Both the position numbers and the translations under genes were made by a program. Below the pieces are notes generated by a model, which made no database searches, had not been told where the DNA came from, and saw only the letters and a list, made by a program, of their open reading frames with translations. Of a stretch of 64,000 nt of DNA, positions 51,552 to 61,724 are shown piece by piece. Origin of the DNA: Streptomyces coffeae (GTDB taxonomy: Bacteria; Actinomycetota; Actinomycetes; Streptomycetales; Streptomycetaceae); assembly GCF_016741875.1 (NCBI RefSeq), contig NZ_JAERRF010000006.1, positions 372,001-436,000 of the forward strand, read 5' to 3'. Every line of letters starts with the position of its first letter. Position 1 is the stretch's first letter.

Positions 51552-52672
51552 ATGATGCTGACGCGCCGGGAGCGCGACATCCTCGCGCTGCTGCGACGGG
51601 ATCCGCTGGCCGGACCCCAGACCATCGCCGACGCCCTCGGGACCACCCGGGCGGCGGTCAATGTGCATCTGTCCAACCTGGGCAAGAAGGGTGCCATCCT
51701 GGGCCGCGGCTACATCCTGCGCCAGGAGAACGCGGTGGTGGTCATCGGCGGCGCCAACGTGGACGTCAAGGTGCGCAGCCTCGCCCCGGTCGCGTACCAC
51801 ACCAGCAACCCCGGCCGGTCCCACACCGGCCCGGGCGGGGTGGCCCGTAACATCGCGGAGAACCTGGCCCGGCTGGGCACCCCCACCCATCTCATCGCCG
51901 CCGTCGGCCAGGACGCGGCGGGGGAGCGGCTGCTGAGCGAGACCCAGGCCACCGGGGTGCGGGTGGACCATGTGCACCGCAGCACCCATCCCACCGGCAC
52001 CTACACGGCGGTGCTGGACGCCGACGGCGATCTGGTGGTGGCCATCGCCGACATGGCCGCCACCGACGGGCTGAGCCCCGAACATCTGCACCGCGCGCGG
52101 GAGCTCATCGGCCATGCGAGCATGCTGGTGCTCGACGGCAATCTCTCCCCCCAGGTGCTGGCCTACGCGCTGGACATCGCGTCCGCCACCGGCGTCCAGA
52201 CCCTGATCGACCCGGTCAGCGTTCCCAAGGCGGCACTGCTCGCCCCGCTGTTCTCCGGTGAGCGCCCGGTGTTCGCCGTCACCCCCAACCTGGCCGAACT
52301 CGGCGTCCTCACCGGCCACCCGGTCGGTGGGGACGACCGCGAACTGCTCGCGGCCGTGGCCACCCTCCACGAGCGCGGGGTACAGCAGGTGTGGGTACGG
52401 CTCGGGGAGCGCGGCAGTCTGCTCAGTACCCCCGACGCGGGCCACACCTTCCTCGACGCGGTCCCGACCGAGGTGCACGACGTCACCGGCGCCGGCGACG
52501 CCATGCTCGGCGCCTTCGTCCACGCCCTGCTCACCGGCGCCGAACCGGTCGAGGCAGCCCGCTTCGGCCACGCCGCGGCCGCGCTGACCGTGGCCTCCAC
52601 CGCCACCGTACGACCCGACCTGACCCCGCGTCTGATCGAGGACGCGCTGAACGCCCCCCTGCGGAGGACCCC

Positions 52673-52676
<4 letters not shown>
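51552..52676 (+). CDS. psuK: Pseudouridine kinase with N-terminal HTH
   Basis: 374 residues. Residues 1-55 are a winged HTH (LTRRERDILALLRRDPLAGP, TIADALGTTRAAVNVHLSNL). Residues ~60-370 are a PfkB ribokinase-like kinase: VVVIGGANVDVKVRSLAPVA, TGPGGVARNIAENLARLG and the C-terminal DVTGAGDAMLGAFVHALLTG with the catalytic Asp. It phosphorylates pseudouridine to pseudouridine 5'-phosphate. Its stop overlaps psuG (ATGA). The HTH fusion suggests the kinase itself senses and regulates the operon. Confidence 0.9.
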
Positions 52677-53629
<953 letters not shown>

Positions 53630-53633
53630 GCAA

Positions 53634-53651
53634 CCCGGCCGCGAGGCCGGG
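53634..53651 (+). terminator. Terminator of the psuK-psuG operon
   Basis: A 7-bp perfect stem CCCGGCC/GGCCGGG with a GCGA tetraloop, 4 nt after the psuG stop. Confidence 0.65.
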
Positions 53652-53772
53652 ACGTTCCCGGCGGCAGGCTGGGGACGGGGACATTCCGAGTGCGCAGTCC
53701 TCATCGTGCCCGTACGCTGCGAACGGGCCGCACGGTACAGGGGGTGCCGTGTCCGTCCCGGGGGGTGCTGCC

Positions 53773-55275
53773 ATGGGTGGGACGGGTGACCAGCCGGGGC
53801 CGGCACGCTTCGCCGCCGTCCCGGTCCTCGGCATCGCCGCCGTTCTCGCGGGGGTGTTGACCGCCCTCTCCGGGCGGTACGGCTTTCACCGCGACGAGTT
53901 GTACTTCCTCGCCGCCGGCGACCACCCGGACTGGGGGTATGTGGACCAGCCACCGCTGACCCCACTGGTGGCCAGGGCCGCCACCGCCGCCTTCGGGAAC
54001 GGCCCGGCCGGGCTGCGGGTGCCCGCCACGCTCTGCTGCGCCGTCACCGTCGTGGTGGTCGCCGCGCTGGCCCGGGAGTTCGGCGGGGGGCGTCGCGCGC
54101 AGGTGATCGCCGCGGTGACCACGTCGACGTCGGGATATGTGCTGGGGATCGGCCATATGCTCTCCACCTCCACCCTCGACCTGCTCGTGTGGCTGCTGGT
54201 CTGCTGGCTGGTGCTGCGGCTGCTGCGCACGGGGGACGGCCGCTGGTGGCTCGCGGTCGGAGCGGCCTCCGGGATCGGCGTGCAGAACAAGTACCTGGTG
54301 GTACTGCTGATCGCCGTCGTGGTGGCCGCGCTGCTCGCGGTGGGCCCGCGGCGGGTGCTGCGCGGCGGGTGGCCGGTGGCCGGTGCCGCGGTCGCGCTGG
54401 TCCTCGCGCTGCCCCAGCTGTGGTGGCAGGCCCGGCACGGGTGGCCGCAGCTGACCGTCGCGGACGGCATCCGGGCCGACGACGGGGCCGAGAACCGCGC
54501 GATGTTCGTCCCGCAGCAGATCCTGTTTCTGTCCCCGATGTTCGTACCGGTCTGGGTGGCGGGCTGGCTACGGCTGTGGCGCGACCCCGCTCTGCGCTGG
54601 GCCCGCCCGACGGCGCTGGCGTATCCGCTGCTCTGCGCACTGGTGCTGGTGGCCGGGGGCAGGGGGTACTACGTCATTCCGCTGCTCATCGTGCTCATGG
54701 CTGCCGGGTGCGAGCCCGTGGCCGCGTGGACCCGGGCGGGCCGGCGTGCCGTGCGAGGCTGGACCGCGGGGGCGGCGGTGGCGGTGACGGCCGCGGTGAG
54801 CGCCGTGATCGGACTGCCGGTGCTGCCGACCGGCGCCCTCGCGGTGGCTCAGGCGGTCAACCCGGAGCAGGGCGAACAGGTGGGCTGGCCCACGCTGGTG
54901 AGCGCCGTCCGGGACGGGTGGTCCCTGATCCCCGCCGACCGGCGCGACCATGCGGTGATCTTCGCCCAGAACTACGGTGAAGCGGGAGCGATCGGGCACT
55001 ACGGCCCGGGGCAGGGCCTGCCCCCGGTCTACTCCGGCCATATGAGCTACGCCGACTGGGGGCCGCCCCGCGACTCCGCCGACGGTCCGGTGCTGCTGGT
55101 CCACCAGGACGGAGACCGGCGCATCGCACGGCACTTCACCGGCTGCCGTGAGGTCGCCCGCGTCGACAACCACCATGACCTGGACAACGAGGAGCAGCAC
55201 GCGGCCGTCGAGCTGTGCTCGGGGACCCGCTCAGCATGGTCGGCCCTGTGGCCCTCGCTGCGCCACTACTACTGA
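53773..55275 (+). CDS. ArnT-like/GT39 membrane glycosyltransferase
   Basis: 500 residues, ~10 membrane helices. The first luminal loop YGFHRDELYFLAAGDHPDWG with the DE-type acidic pair, followed by YVDQPPLTPLVARA, is the GT-C/PMT-2 motif for polyprenol-phosphate sugar donors. A C-terminal soluble region (VIFAQNYGEAGAIGHYG to DNHHDLDNEEQHAAV) is typical of the actinobacterial subfamily. ATG 53773 has GGGGGTG upstream; GTG 53749 is an alternative. Probably glycosylates lipid or protein at the outer face; partner unknown. Confidence 0.8.
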   Translation: MGGTGDQPGPARFAAVPVLGIAAVLAGVLTALSGRYGFHRDELYFLAAGDHPDWGYVDQPPLTPLVARAATAAFGNGPAGLRVPATLCCAVTVVVVAALAREFGGGRRAQVIAAVTTSTSGYVLGIGHMLSTSTLDLLVWLLVCWLVLRLLRTGDGRWWLAVGAASGIGVQNKYLVVLLIAVVVAALLAVGPRRVLRGGWPVAGAAVALVLALPQLWWQARHGWPQLTVADGIRADDGAENRAMFVPQQILFLSPMFVPVWVAGWLRLWRDPALRWARPTALAYPLLCALVLVAGGRGYYVIPLLIVLMAAGCEPVAAWTRAGRRAVRGWTAGAAVAVTAAVSAVIGLPVLPTGALAVAQAVNPEQGEQVGWPTLVSAVRDGWSLIPADRRDHAVIFAQNYGEAGAIGHYGPGQGLPPVYSGHMSYADWGPPRDSADGPVLLVHQDGDRRIARHFTGCREVARVDNHHDLDNEEQHAAVELCSGTRSAWSALWPSLRHYY

Positions 55276-55336
55276 CGGCCGGGTGCGTACCGGGGCTGAC
55301 GCCTGCCCTGTCAGTGGGGTGTTCTACGGTCGAGCC

Positions 55337-55663
55337 ATGACGACGTCCGACGATGTCCGCGAGATCGCTCTGTCGCTGCCCGAGACGACGGAGAAGGTCG
55401 CCTGGTCCATGCCCACGTTCCGGGTCGCCGGGAAGATGTTCGCCACGCTTCCCGAGGACGAGACGTCGATGGCCGTCCGATGCCCCAAGGTGGAGCGCGA
55501 CGAACTCGTGCTCGCGGAGCCGGAGAAGTTCTGGATCGCCGACCACGAGGCCGGATTCGCCTGGGTCCGGGTCCGGCTCGCCGCGCTGGACGACCTCGAG
55601 GAGCTGCGGGACATCCTTCTCGACTCCTGGCGCCAGGCCGCCCCCACCAGGCTGCTGGACTGA
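55337..55663 (+). CDS. MmcQ/YjbR-family protein
   Basis: 108 residues. SDDVREIALSLPETTEKVAW, FRVAGKMFATLPEDETSMAV and FWIADHEAGFAWVRVRLAAL match the short DUF1801-related MmcQ/YjbR fold (CyaY-like, putative DNA binding). Monocistronic. No catalytic residues can be named. Confidence 0.8.
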   Translation: MTTSDDVREIALSLPETTEKVAWSMPTFRVAGKMFATLPEDETSMAVRCPKVERDELVLAEPEKFWIADHEAGFAWVRVRLAALDDLEELRDILLDSWRQAAPTRLLD

Positions 55664-55849
55664 ATCCGGGCACCTGCGCGCCGTCCCTCTCCGCACCGCC
55701 CCCGCAATCGCGTCATTCCTCGAAATGTGCCGGTATTCCCGTTCGAGGACGTCACCGACACGGGTGAAAGCAGGACCACTTCCGGGTTATCGGAGTGCTG
55801 GATTCCACTGAGCGGGGTTCCCTGGAGAGGGATCGGCAAGGGAGGCCGC

Positions 55850-56320
55850 ATGGTGCACGGCCACAGGACGAGCCGCTCCGCGGAGCGGCGCGGACCCTGC
55901 GCGACCGTACTGGTCGTGCTGCTGGCGATGACACTGCTGCACACCCTGCTGTCCCTGGGCGCCTCCCAGGCCCCGCCCCCTGACCTGGGCCATTGCGGTG
56001 CGCTCCGCGCCCTGGCACCAGCCGCCGCCGCGCCGCGCGCCGAGGATGAGCCCTCCGAGGCGGCGCGGCCCGCCGCGCTGCCGGCCCGGGACACCGACGG
56101 CCACCCCGCCGGTCACACCGGACACGCCGGTCATGCCGGGCGGGCCTGCGCCACCTCGGTCTCCGGTGCCCGCTCGCTGCCGTCCGCGCCCGGCCATGTG
56201 GTCATCGCCGCGGCCCGCGGACGACTCGCCGACCACGCCTCCGACACCGGCGCCTTCGACACCGGATCGGAGCCGTCGGCCCTCCAGTTCTCCTCGCGCA
56301 GCGTCGTTCTGCGCTGCTGA
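55850..56320 (+). CDS. DUF6153-like small secreted protein
   Basis: 156 residues. A basic start and then hydrophobic LVVLLAMTLLHTLLSLGAS (signal anchor), a Cys, a low-complexity Ala/Pro/Asp stretch, and a histidine-rich HTGHAGHAGRACATSV before the Ser/Ala C-terminus. GGGAGG lies 5 nt before ATG 55850. DUF6153 proteins in Streptomyces are small exported proteins of unknown role; the His cluster suggests metal binding. Confidence 0.6.
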   Translation: MVHGHRTSRSAERRGPCATVLVVLLAMTLLHTLLSLGASQAPPPDLGHCGALRALAPAAAAPRAEDEPSEAARPAALPARDTDGHPAGHTGHAGHAGRACATSVSGARSLPSAPGHVVIAAARGRLADHASDTGAFDTGSEPSALQFSSRSVVLRC

Positions 56321-56429
56321 CCGGCTCCGGGCCGTCCGTATCCCGCTCTCCGTGAGTGCCCCGCGGGCCGCGGGGACGGTCCGCCCTGCCGGTCAGCAGT
56401 CAGACGTCCGACAGCGCAGGAGTACAGCC

Positions 56430-56729
56430 ATGCCTCTCGATGTCCACGCCGCCATGCGGGCACTGATGCGGGCCGAAGCGGCCCGGTGCCCGTCCGTCCC
56501 GACCAACGCCACCCCGCCGCCCCCGCCCGCGATCGACCCGGAGGACCCGATGATGGATCCGCCCGGTCCCACCGGGGATATGCGGCCGGTCACCGCCGCC
56601 ATGGCGATCCCGGCGAACGTGCCGCGACGGCGTCCGCCGAGGTCGCGCCGGCTCCGGGCCCTGCTGCACGCCCTGCGGCGGATCTGGTCGTTCCCTCTGG
56701 TCCGGAGCGGATCGGCCGGGGACCGGTGA
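56430..56729 (+). CDS. Small Pro/Arg-rich protein of unknown function
   Basis: 99 residues. N-terminal helix (DVHAAMRALMRAEAARCPSV), a Pro run (TPPPPPAIDPEDP), and a basic C-terminus (PRRRPPRSRRLRALLHALRRI). GCAGGAG precedes ATG 56430. It follows the DUF6153-like gene by 109 bp. No family recognised; the basic tail could be membrane- or nucleic-acid-associated. Confidence 0.45.
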   Translation: MPLDVHAAMRALMRAEAARCPSVPTNATPPPPPAIDPEDPMMDPPGPTGDMRPVTAAMAIPANVPRRRPPRSRRLRALLHALRRIWSFPLVRSGSAGDR

Positions 56730-57058
56730 CACCACCCGTAGGACACCATCGGTGTGCACGGGCCGTTCGCCAAGAGCGGTGCAGGTCGCCCGGGTTCACG
56801 GACCGGTGACCTCGGGCGCTCCCGGCCGCGCACACCGAGCCGATGACCGGCCCGCGCGCCCGTCACGGCATCGGCCCGGCTCTTCAAGCCCCGGTCCCTG
56901 ACGGTCCGTTCGACAGGAGCCTCTCGCGCTGCGCCACGGCCCAGGCGTAGCCGGGAGCCGGCGCCACGGCGCGCTCCCGGCCCGCTGGCGCCTCCGCTCG
57001 TCTGCCGGCCAGGTCGGACAACGGGGCCGTCCCGTCCGCCCGTTGGCCGTCATATCCT
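56730..57058. other. Intergenic region without recognisable genes
   Basis: About 330 bp. Open frames are present on both strands, as expected at this GC content, but none has an SD, a start at a sensible place, or a motif. The azlCD terminator lies at its right edge. Confidence 0.5.
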
Positions 57059-57075
57059 CCCGTCGGCCGGACGGG
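57059..57075 (-). terminator. Terminator of azlCD
   Basis: CCCGTC/GACGGG 6-bp stem with a GGCCG loop, ending exactly at the azlD stop codon. Confidence 0.55.
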
Positions 57076-57384
57076 TCAGGGGACACCGGCGAGGCGCAGC
57101 AGGGCGGTGGTGGCGGCCGCCGCGGCCACCACGGCCATGAACGGAGCCTTCCGCCAGGCGAGAACGGCCCCCGTCAGCACGCCCGCCGGACGGGCCCAGC
57201 CCGCGAAGCCGTGTCCTTGGGTCAGGGCGGCGGTGGCCAGCAGCGCGACAAGGAGCACCGCCGCCCCGATGGAGAGCAGCCGCTGCGCCTCGGCGGACGG
57301 CTGGAACCGGCCGTGCAGCAGGGGACCGGCCAGCCGGAAGCCGTACGTTCCCACGGCCAGCAGCAGAAGAGCCATCAGAGTCAT
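57076..57384 (-). CDS. azlD: AzlD-like branched-chain amino acid transport subunit
   Basis: 102 residues with four hydrophobic stretches. LLLLAVGTYGFRLAGPLLHG is the AzlD N-terminal motif, RLLSIGAAVLLVALLATAAL the second helix. AzlD pairs with AzlC to export branched-chain amino acids or analogues. ATG 57384 overlaps the azlC stop by 4 bp. Confidence 0.85.
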   Translation of the reverse strand: MTLMALLLLAVGTYGFRLAGPLLHGRFQPSAEAQRLLSIGAAVLLVALLATAALTQGHGFAGWARPAGVLTGAVLAWRKAPFMAVVAAAAATTALLRLAGVP

Positions 57385-58049
57385 GACGCCCTCCCGGCGG
57401 CGAGCAGCCCGGTGAGGGCGAGCAGCACCGGTAGCCCCGGGGGCAGGAAAGGCGTGGCGGCCAGCGCCAGGGCGGCTCCGGTGAGCGCGGCACGGCGGGT
57501 GCGGAGGTCCCGCAGGGCGGGGAGGGTGAGGGCGAGCAGTACGGCCGGATAGGCGGCGTCCAGCCCCAGCGCGTCGGTGTCGCCCAGCGCGTTCCCGGCG
57601 AGGGACCCGGCCAGCACACCGACGTTCCAGGTGGCGAAGAGAGCGAGGCCGGAGAGCCAGAAGGCGGCCCGACGGCGGGCCGGATCGCGCTGGGCGAGGG
57701 CGAAGGCCGCGGTTTCGTCGGTGATCAGATGAGCCCCGAGCAGACGGGCGGCCCGGCCGGACCCCAGCGAGTCGGCAAGCGCCAGACTGAACGGCACGGT
57801 GCGGGTGTTGAGCAGCAGTCCGGTGGCCGCGGCGGCGAGCGGACTGCCACCCGTCAGCAGCATGCCGACCGCGCTGAACTGGGCCGCGCCCGCGAAGACG
57901 ATGAGCGACATGGCCACGGGCAGCCACGCGGGCATGCCTCCGGCGACCGCGATGGCGCCGAAGGAGACGCCGATGACGCCGTCGGCGAGACAGACCAGGG
58001 CTACATCGCGCAGCAGACGGGGATCGCCTGTTCGGCAAAGTGAACGCAT
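57381..58049 (-). CDS. azlC: AzlC-like branched-chain amino acid exporter
   Basis: 222 residues, ~6 helices. GVSFGAIAVAGGMPAWLPVAMSLIVFAGAAQFSAVGML matches the AzlC signature (G-x-S-F-G and F-A-G-A-A-Q-F). LLGAHLITDETAAFAL is the second conserved loop. I chose ATG 58049; GTG 58067 is also possible. Divergent from an XRE-cupin regulator, with an operator-like repeat at its first codons. Confidence 0.87.
   Translation of the reverse strand: MRSLCRTGDPRLLRDVALVCLADGVIGVSFGAIAVAGGMPAWLPVAMSLIVFAGAAQFSAVGMLLTGGSPLAAAATGLLLNTRTVPFSLALADSLGSGRAARLLGAHLITDETAAFALAQRDPARRRAAFWLSGLALFATWNVGVLAGSLAGNALGDTDALGLDAAYPAVLLALTLPALRDLRTRRAALTGAALALAATPFLPPGLPVLLALTGLLAAGRAS
58029..58046. promoter_or_regulatory. 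XRE-regulator direct repeat, copy 1
   Basis: TGTTCGGCAAAGTGAACG matches copy 2 at 15 of 18 bases and has GTTC/GAAC-type dyad ends. It overlaps azlC codons 2-7, a place where binding would block expression. Confidence 0.55.
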
Positions 58050-58076
58050 GTTTTCTACAATGGACACATGGGAAGC

Positions 58077-58094
58077 TGTTCGTCAAGGCGAACG
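58077..58094. promoter_or_regulatory. XRE-regulator direct repeat, copy 2
   Basis: TGTTCGTCAAGGCGAACG carries a GTTCG/CGAAC dyad and lies 22 nt before the regulator's ATG. With copy 1 it brackets the divergent promoters. Confidence 0.6.
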
Positions 58095-58115
58095 ATCGTA
58101 CTTCTGGAGCGAACG

Positions 58116-58685
58116 ATGACTGATGGTGCCCCCGCCCCCCGCGTGCCGCTGGACCGGATCGCCGCGTCGCTGCGCCACGAGCGCACCCGGACCGGGATCT
58201 CCCTCTCCGAGCTGGCCAAGCGCGCCGGGATCGCGAAGTCCACGCTGTCCCAGCTCGAGTCGGGTACCGGCAACCCCAGCGTGGAGACACTGTGGGCGCT
58301 GAGCGTGGCGCTCGATGTGCCATTCAGTGCCCTGGTCGACCCGCCGCGCCCCGCGGTCCAGCTGATCCGCGCGGGCGAGGGCCCCTCCGTGCCCTCGGAG
58401 CGCGCGGACTACAACGCCACCTTGCTGTCCTCGAGTCCGCCGGGCGCACGGCGGGATGTGTACTTCCTGCGGGTGGAGCCCGGGCCCGCGCGGGAGTCCG
58501 ACCCCCATATGCCGGGCACCGTCGAGCATCTGATCGTGGGGACCGGACGGGTGCTGGCCGGGCCGGGCGATGAGCCGGTCGAGCTCGCGGCCGGGGACTA
58601 TCTGTCGTACCCGGGCGATGTGCCGCACATCTGCCAGGCGCTGGAGCCGGGCACCACCTGCGTCATGATCATGCAGCACCTGTGA
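58116..58685 (+). CDS. XRE-family HTH regulator with cupin domain
   Basis: 189 residues. HTH in residues ~10-65 (LRHERTRTGISLSELAKRAG, IAKSTLSQLESGTGNPSVET), cupin_2 in residues ~100-185 (ESDPHMPGTVEHLIVGTGRV, LAAGDYLSYPGDVPHICQAL with His ligands). Such proteins bind a small effector in the cupin pocket. ATG 58116 has CTGGAG 6 nt upstream. It probably regulates azlCD and itself. Confidence 0.88.
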   Translation: MTDGAPAPRVPLDRIAASLRHERTRTGISLSELAKRAGIAKSTLSQLESGTGNPSVETLWALSVALDVPFSALVDPPRPAVQLIRAGEGPSVPSERADYNATLLSSSPPGARRDVYFLRVEPGPARESDPHMPGTVEHLIVGTGRVLAGPGDEPVELAAGDYLSYPGDVPHICQALEPGTTCVMIMQHL

Positions 58686-58733
58686 GTCTCAGCCGCCGGT
58701 GCGGTGGCGAGCCCGTGGCGGTCTCGCGGTCGC

Positions 58734-59510
58734 TCAGCCGGGGAACTCGTCCTCGATCAGCTCCAGATCGGGCGGTACCAGCGTCGTCGACTCCACCAGC
58801 CCCTTGAGGAGGTTGTGCAGCAGGGTGTGATCGCTCGGACCGGCGGACTCCCGGTCCCGCACCACCGGATAGGGGAAGTCGCCGCCCTTGGACAGCCGGT
58901 GGCGCACGGCCTCGACCTTGTGCTCGATCCGGCGCTTGGACCACTTCGCGGCCGGGCGCAGACAGGCGAGTTCGGCGGCCGCCTCCCGGTAGGACAGCGG
59001 CCGCGGGCCCGCCTCGTACAGCAGATAGCGCTGGCCCAGGACCACCAGGACCAGCCGCTCGTCCTCCTCGAGATGCCAACGTCTGGGCGGCACTGTGATG
59101 GCGGCGTGACGGGGCACCAGCCCGTCGTCCTCGTGGTCGGTCACATACAACTCGACCAGGTGTTCCCGGGGCCCCGAGCCCTTCACGAACAGCGGGGTGT
59201 ATCCGGCGGCCAGCGGGATCGGGTCGGTACTGGTGTGCATCATCTGGCCGCGGGGCAGCCGCAGCAACTGCTGTCCGGTGTTCCGCAGCCACCACTGGCG
59301 GTCGTGGTAGCTGAGTTCGCCGTGGCGCCGGCTCACCCGGAGGTCGTCCTCGCCGACGCGCAGATCAATCTCCGGCTCACCGCCGCGCCCGAACCGGATG
59401 GTCGCGCCGGGCCGCGGCGCCACCGCGAGCCCACCGGTGAGCGAACGCGCGTGCAGGGTGCCGGGCCGGGAGGGAGTGACGCCGTAGGCGAGGCTCCGGG
59501 GGTGGTTCAT
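58734..59510 (-). CDS. FHA-domain protein
   Basis: 258 residues. An N-terminal FHA domain shows the phosphothreonine-binding loop IRFGRGGEPEIDLRV and SRRHGELSYHDRQWWL (conserved G-R, S-R-R-H and the following strand). The C-terminal half is helical (ERLVLVVLGQRYLLYEAGPR, RPAAKWSKRRIEHKVEAVRH) and may contain an HTH-like segment. AAGGAGAG precedes ATG 59510. It lies 35 bp after the Ser/Thr kinase gene, so the FHA domain probably reads phosphorylation by that kinase. Confidence 0.82.
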   Translation of the reverse strand: MNHPRSLAYGVTPSRPGTLHARSLTGGLAVAPRPGATIRFGRGGEPEIDLRVGEDDLRVSRRHGELSYHDRQWWLRNTGQQLLRLPRGQMMHTSTDPIPLAAGYTPLFVKGSGPREHLVELYVTDHEDDGLVPRHAAITVPPRRWHLEEDERLVLVVLGQRYLLYEAGPRPLSYREAAAELACLRPAAKWSKRRIEHKVEAVRHRLSKGGDFPYPVVRDRESAGPSDHTLLHNLLKGLVESTTLVPPDLELIEDEFPG

Positions 59511-59545
59511 CCTGGCTCTCCTTGGCGGTCGGATCAGTGGCGGCG

Positions 59546-61525
59546 TCAGGCCGAACGCAGCGCCGCGGCGGCCGAGCGGGCGAGCTTTCCGGCTGTGGTG
59601 CACAGCTCGTCCTTGGAGGAGTCCCCGGCCACCACCAGATGGAGCATCTCGACCGCCTTCCGGCCGTCCTGGTCCGCGTACGAGCGGTACACCACCCGGG
59701 CCAGACAGGTCCCCTCGCCGTCCCCCTCCGGTTCGACGAAGGCGTGGTAGCCACTGAACAGTGCCGGGGTGCCGTCCTCCCCGTCCAGCGGCTGGCCGCG
59801 GTCGAACTTCAGGTCCACCGAGAGGTCCCGGGTGCTGCTGGACCAGTCGCAGTCCCACCCCGCGTATCCGACGTCCGGGTCGTCCGCGTTGATACCGGGG
59901 ACGACCTCCAGCGCGGCGGGGTCCAGCAGCTCACAGGCGTGCTTCCGCGCGAGCGAGGTGGCGGGGAGCGGCGGTGAACGGCGTGCGATCACCCCCCGAT
60001 TGAGCGTCTTCACCGCGGTGTCGGTGGCCGCGTCGGCGATGTCGCACAGCGGGGCCCGGCCCGACTCGACCTGCTTCGCGGTCACCTTGACGAAGGCGTC
60101 GTCCTCGCCGGAGATCACCAGGTTCCGTTCACACGCCTCGCCGTCGGCCCCATCCTTGATGATCCCGACCTTCCCCACGGTCTTCGCCGGTCCGGTCAGC
60201 TCCGGCGGCGGTCCGTGGTTGAAGTCCACGTTCATGTCCACGACGCCGTTGCCGTCCGGGGTTACCAGGACGTCACAGCGGTCGAAGTTGCCGTAGTCCC
60301 GGTCGAGTTCGGTGTCCCCGAAACGGCGCAGCGCCGAGGGGTCGGTCAGGGCGCACGGATCGGCCGTGGGAGGGTCGCCGAAAACGGACCCCGCATCCTT
60401 GGCCGACACGTTCTTCGACGACGAGGAGGGCGGTGAGGAGCGGTTCTCGTCCGCCTGACCGCCCGAGGTGAAGGGGCTGAACGGGGTGAAGGGCAGGACG
60501 ACGGCGAGGACCACCGTGGCCGCCCCGGCCCCGATCAGCCGGATGTGGCGCCGGACGAGCCGCGTCGGCCGGCCGCCGTGCCACGACTCCTCCCGCGGTT
60601 CGTCGTGGTCGTCCCCGTCGTCGTGTGCACCGGCCCGGCCGGTGGCCGGGAGGGTGGTGACGGCGCGGAGGTCGGCCAGGTTCGGCAGGGTGTCGGTGTC
60701 CCCGGCGGCCTCCTCGAGCAGGGCGCGGACCTCGGCCGCGCCGGGCCGGAGTGCCGGGTCGGTGCGCAGCATCGCGGGGAGTACCGCGCGCAACGGGCCG
60801 AGTTCGCCGTCCAGTTCAGGGGTTTCGACGCCGTCGCCCGAGGGCTCCCGCATCGCCACGGTGCTGTCGGCTTCGCCGCGAGGAGCCTTGCCGCCGCTTC
60901 CGGGAGTGCTTCCGGTGACCAGTGCGTACACCGTGGCGCCGAGGGAGAACACATCGGACGCCGGTTCGGGTTCGCCCCGGACGACCTCGGGCGCGGCATA
61001 GGCCGGGGTATAGCCGATGGCGGTATTGGGGGTGATGGAATGCCGGTTGCCGAGCCGGTAGGCGGTGCCGAAGTCGGTCAGCTTGGCCGACCCGCCCTCG
61101 GTGACCACGATGTTCCCCGGCTTGATGTCGCAGTGCACGATGCCCTCGCCATGCAGGGCGGCGAGGGCATCCGCGATCTGCGCGCCGACGCGAGCGGCGA
61201 GCTCCGGTGGCACCGGCGGCCACCTGTCCAGGCTGCCGCCGCGTACGTACTCCAGCACCAGCCACGAGGTGGAGCGGTTGCGCCTGCCCACGCGGACCGC
61301 GTCGTACAGGGTGACGACATGCGGATGGCTGAACCGCGCCAGCGCGCGGGCCTCGGCCCGCAACCGGTCGAAGGCGAGGGCGCTGCCGTCCTCCAGCGCG
61401 GTGCGCTTCAGGACCACCCGGCGGCCCAACTCCTTGTCGTACGCGGGCCAGACCTCGCCCATGCCCCCGCGCATGGGCTGCTTCTCGAGCCGGTACCGCC
61501 CACCGACTTCCTCCCCTGAGCGCAC
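59546..61525 (-). CDS. Membrane Ser/Thr protein kinase with extracellular sensor domain
   Basis: 659 residues. Kinase: glycine loop MRGGMGEVW, ATP Lys in RRVVLKRTAL, catalytic loop IVHCDIKPGNIVV, DFG in LTDFGTAYRL, and APE in AYAAPEVVRGEPEPASDVFS. A juxtamembrane acidic/His segment leads to a single TM (LIGAGAATVVLAVVLPFTPF, about residues 330-350). The extracellular ~280 residues have Cys-containing repeats (DPCALTDPSALRRFG, CELLDPAALEVV, GWDCDWSSSTRDLSVD) resembling DUF3558-like lobes. GTG 61525 follows GAGGGGAG by 5-6 nt. Confidence 0.87.
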   Translation of the reverse strand: MRSGEEVGGRYRLEKQPMRGGMGEVWPAYDKELGRRVVLKRTALEDGSALAFDRLRAEARALARFSHPHVVTLYDAVRVGRRNRSTSWLVLEYVRGGSLDRWPPVPPELAARVGAQIADALAALHGEGIVHCDIKPGNIVVTEGGSAKLTDFGTAYRLGNRHSITPNTAIGYTPAYAAPEVVRGEPEPASDVFSLGATVYALVTGSTPGSGGKAPRGEADSTVAMREPSGDGVETPELDGELGPLRAVLPAMLRTDPALRPGAAEVRALLEEAAGDTDTLPNLADLRAVTTLPATGRAGAHDDGDDHDEPREESWHGGRPTRLVRRHIRLIGAGAATVVLAVVLPFTPFSPFTSGGQADENRSSPPSSSSKNVSAKDAGSVFGDPPTADPCALTDPSALRRFGDTELDRDYGNFDRCDVLVTPDGNGVVDMNVDFNHGPPPELTGPAKTVGKVGIIKDGADGEACERNLVISGEDDAFVKVTAKQVESGRAPLCDIADAATDTAVKTLNRGVIARRSPPLPATSLARKHACELLDPAALEVVPGINADDPDVGYAGWDCDWSSSTRDLSVDLKFDRGQPLDGEDGTPALFSGYHAFVEPEGDGEGTCLARVVYRSYADQDGRKAVEMLHLVVAGDSSKDELCTTAGKLARSAAAALRSA

Positions 61526-61724
61526 CGTGACTCCCCTCACCCATAGCCGGATCTCCGCTGCGGACAGCGCGCGGATCGAACCTACTGGGTGAGGGAAGCG
61601 GGGGTCCTGCGCTTACGTACGGTGCAACGCTGATTCACACTCCGCTCACATCGTCACCATGTGTGCGGAGATTATGAGCAGAGCGCGATGGAGGTCCGTG
61701 CCTTCCATCATGCCCACGACAGAC

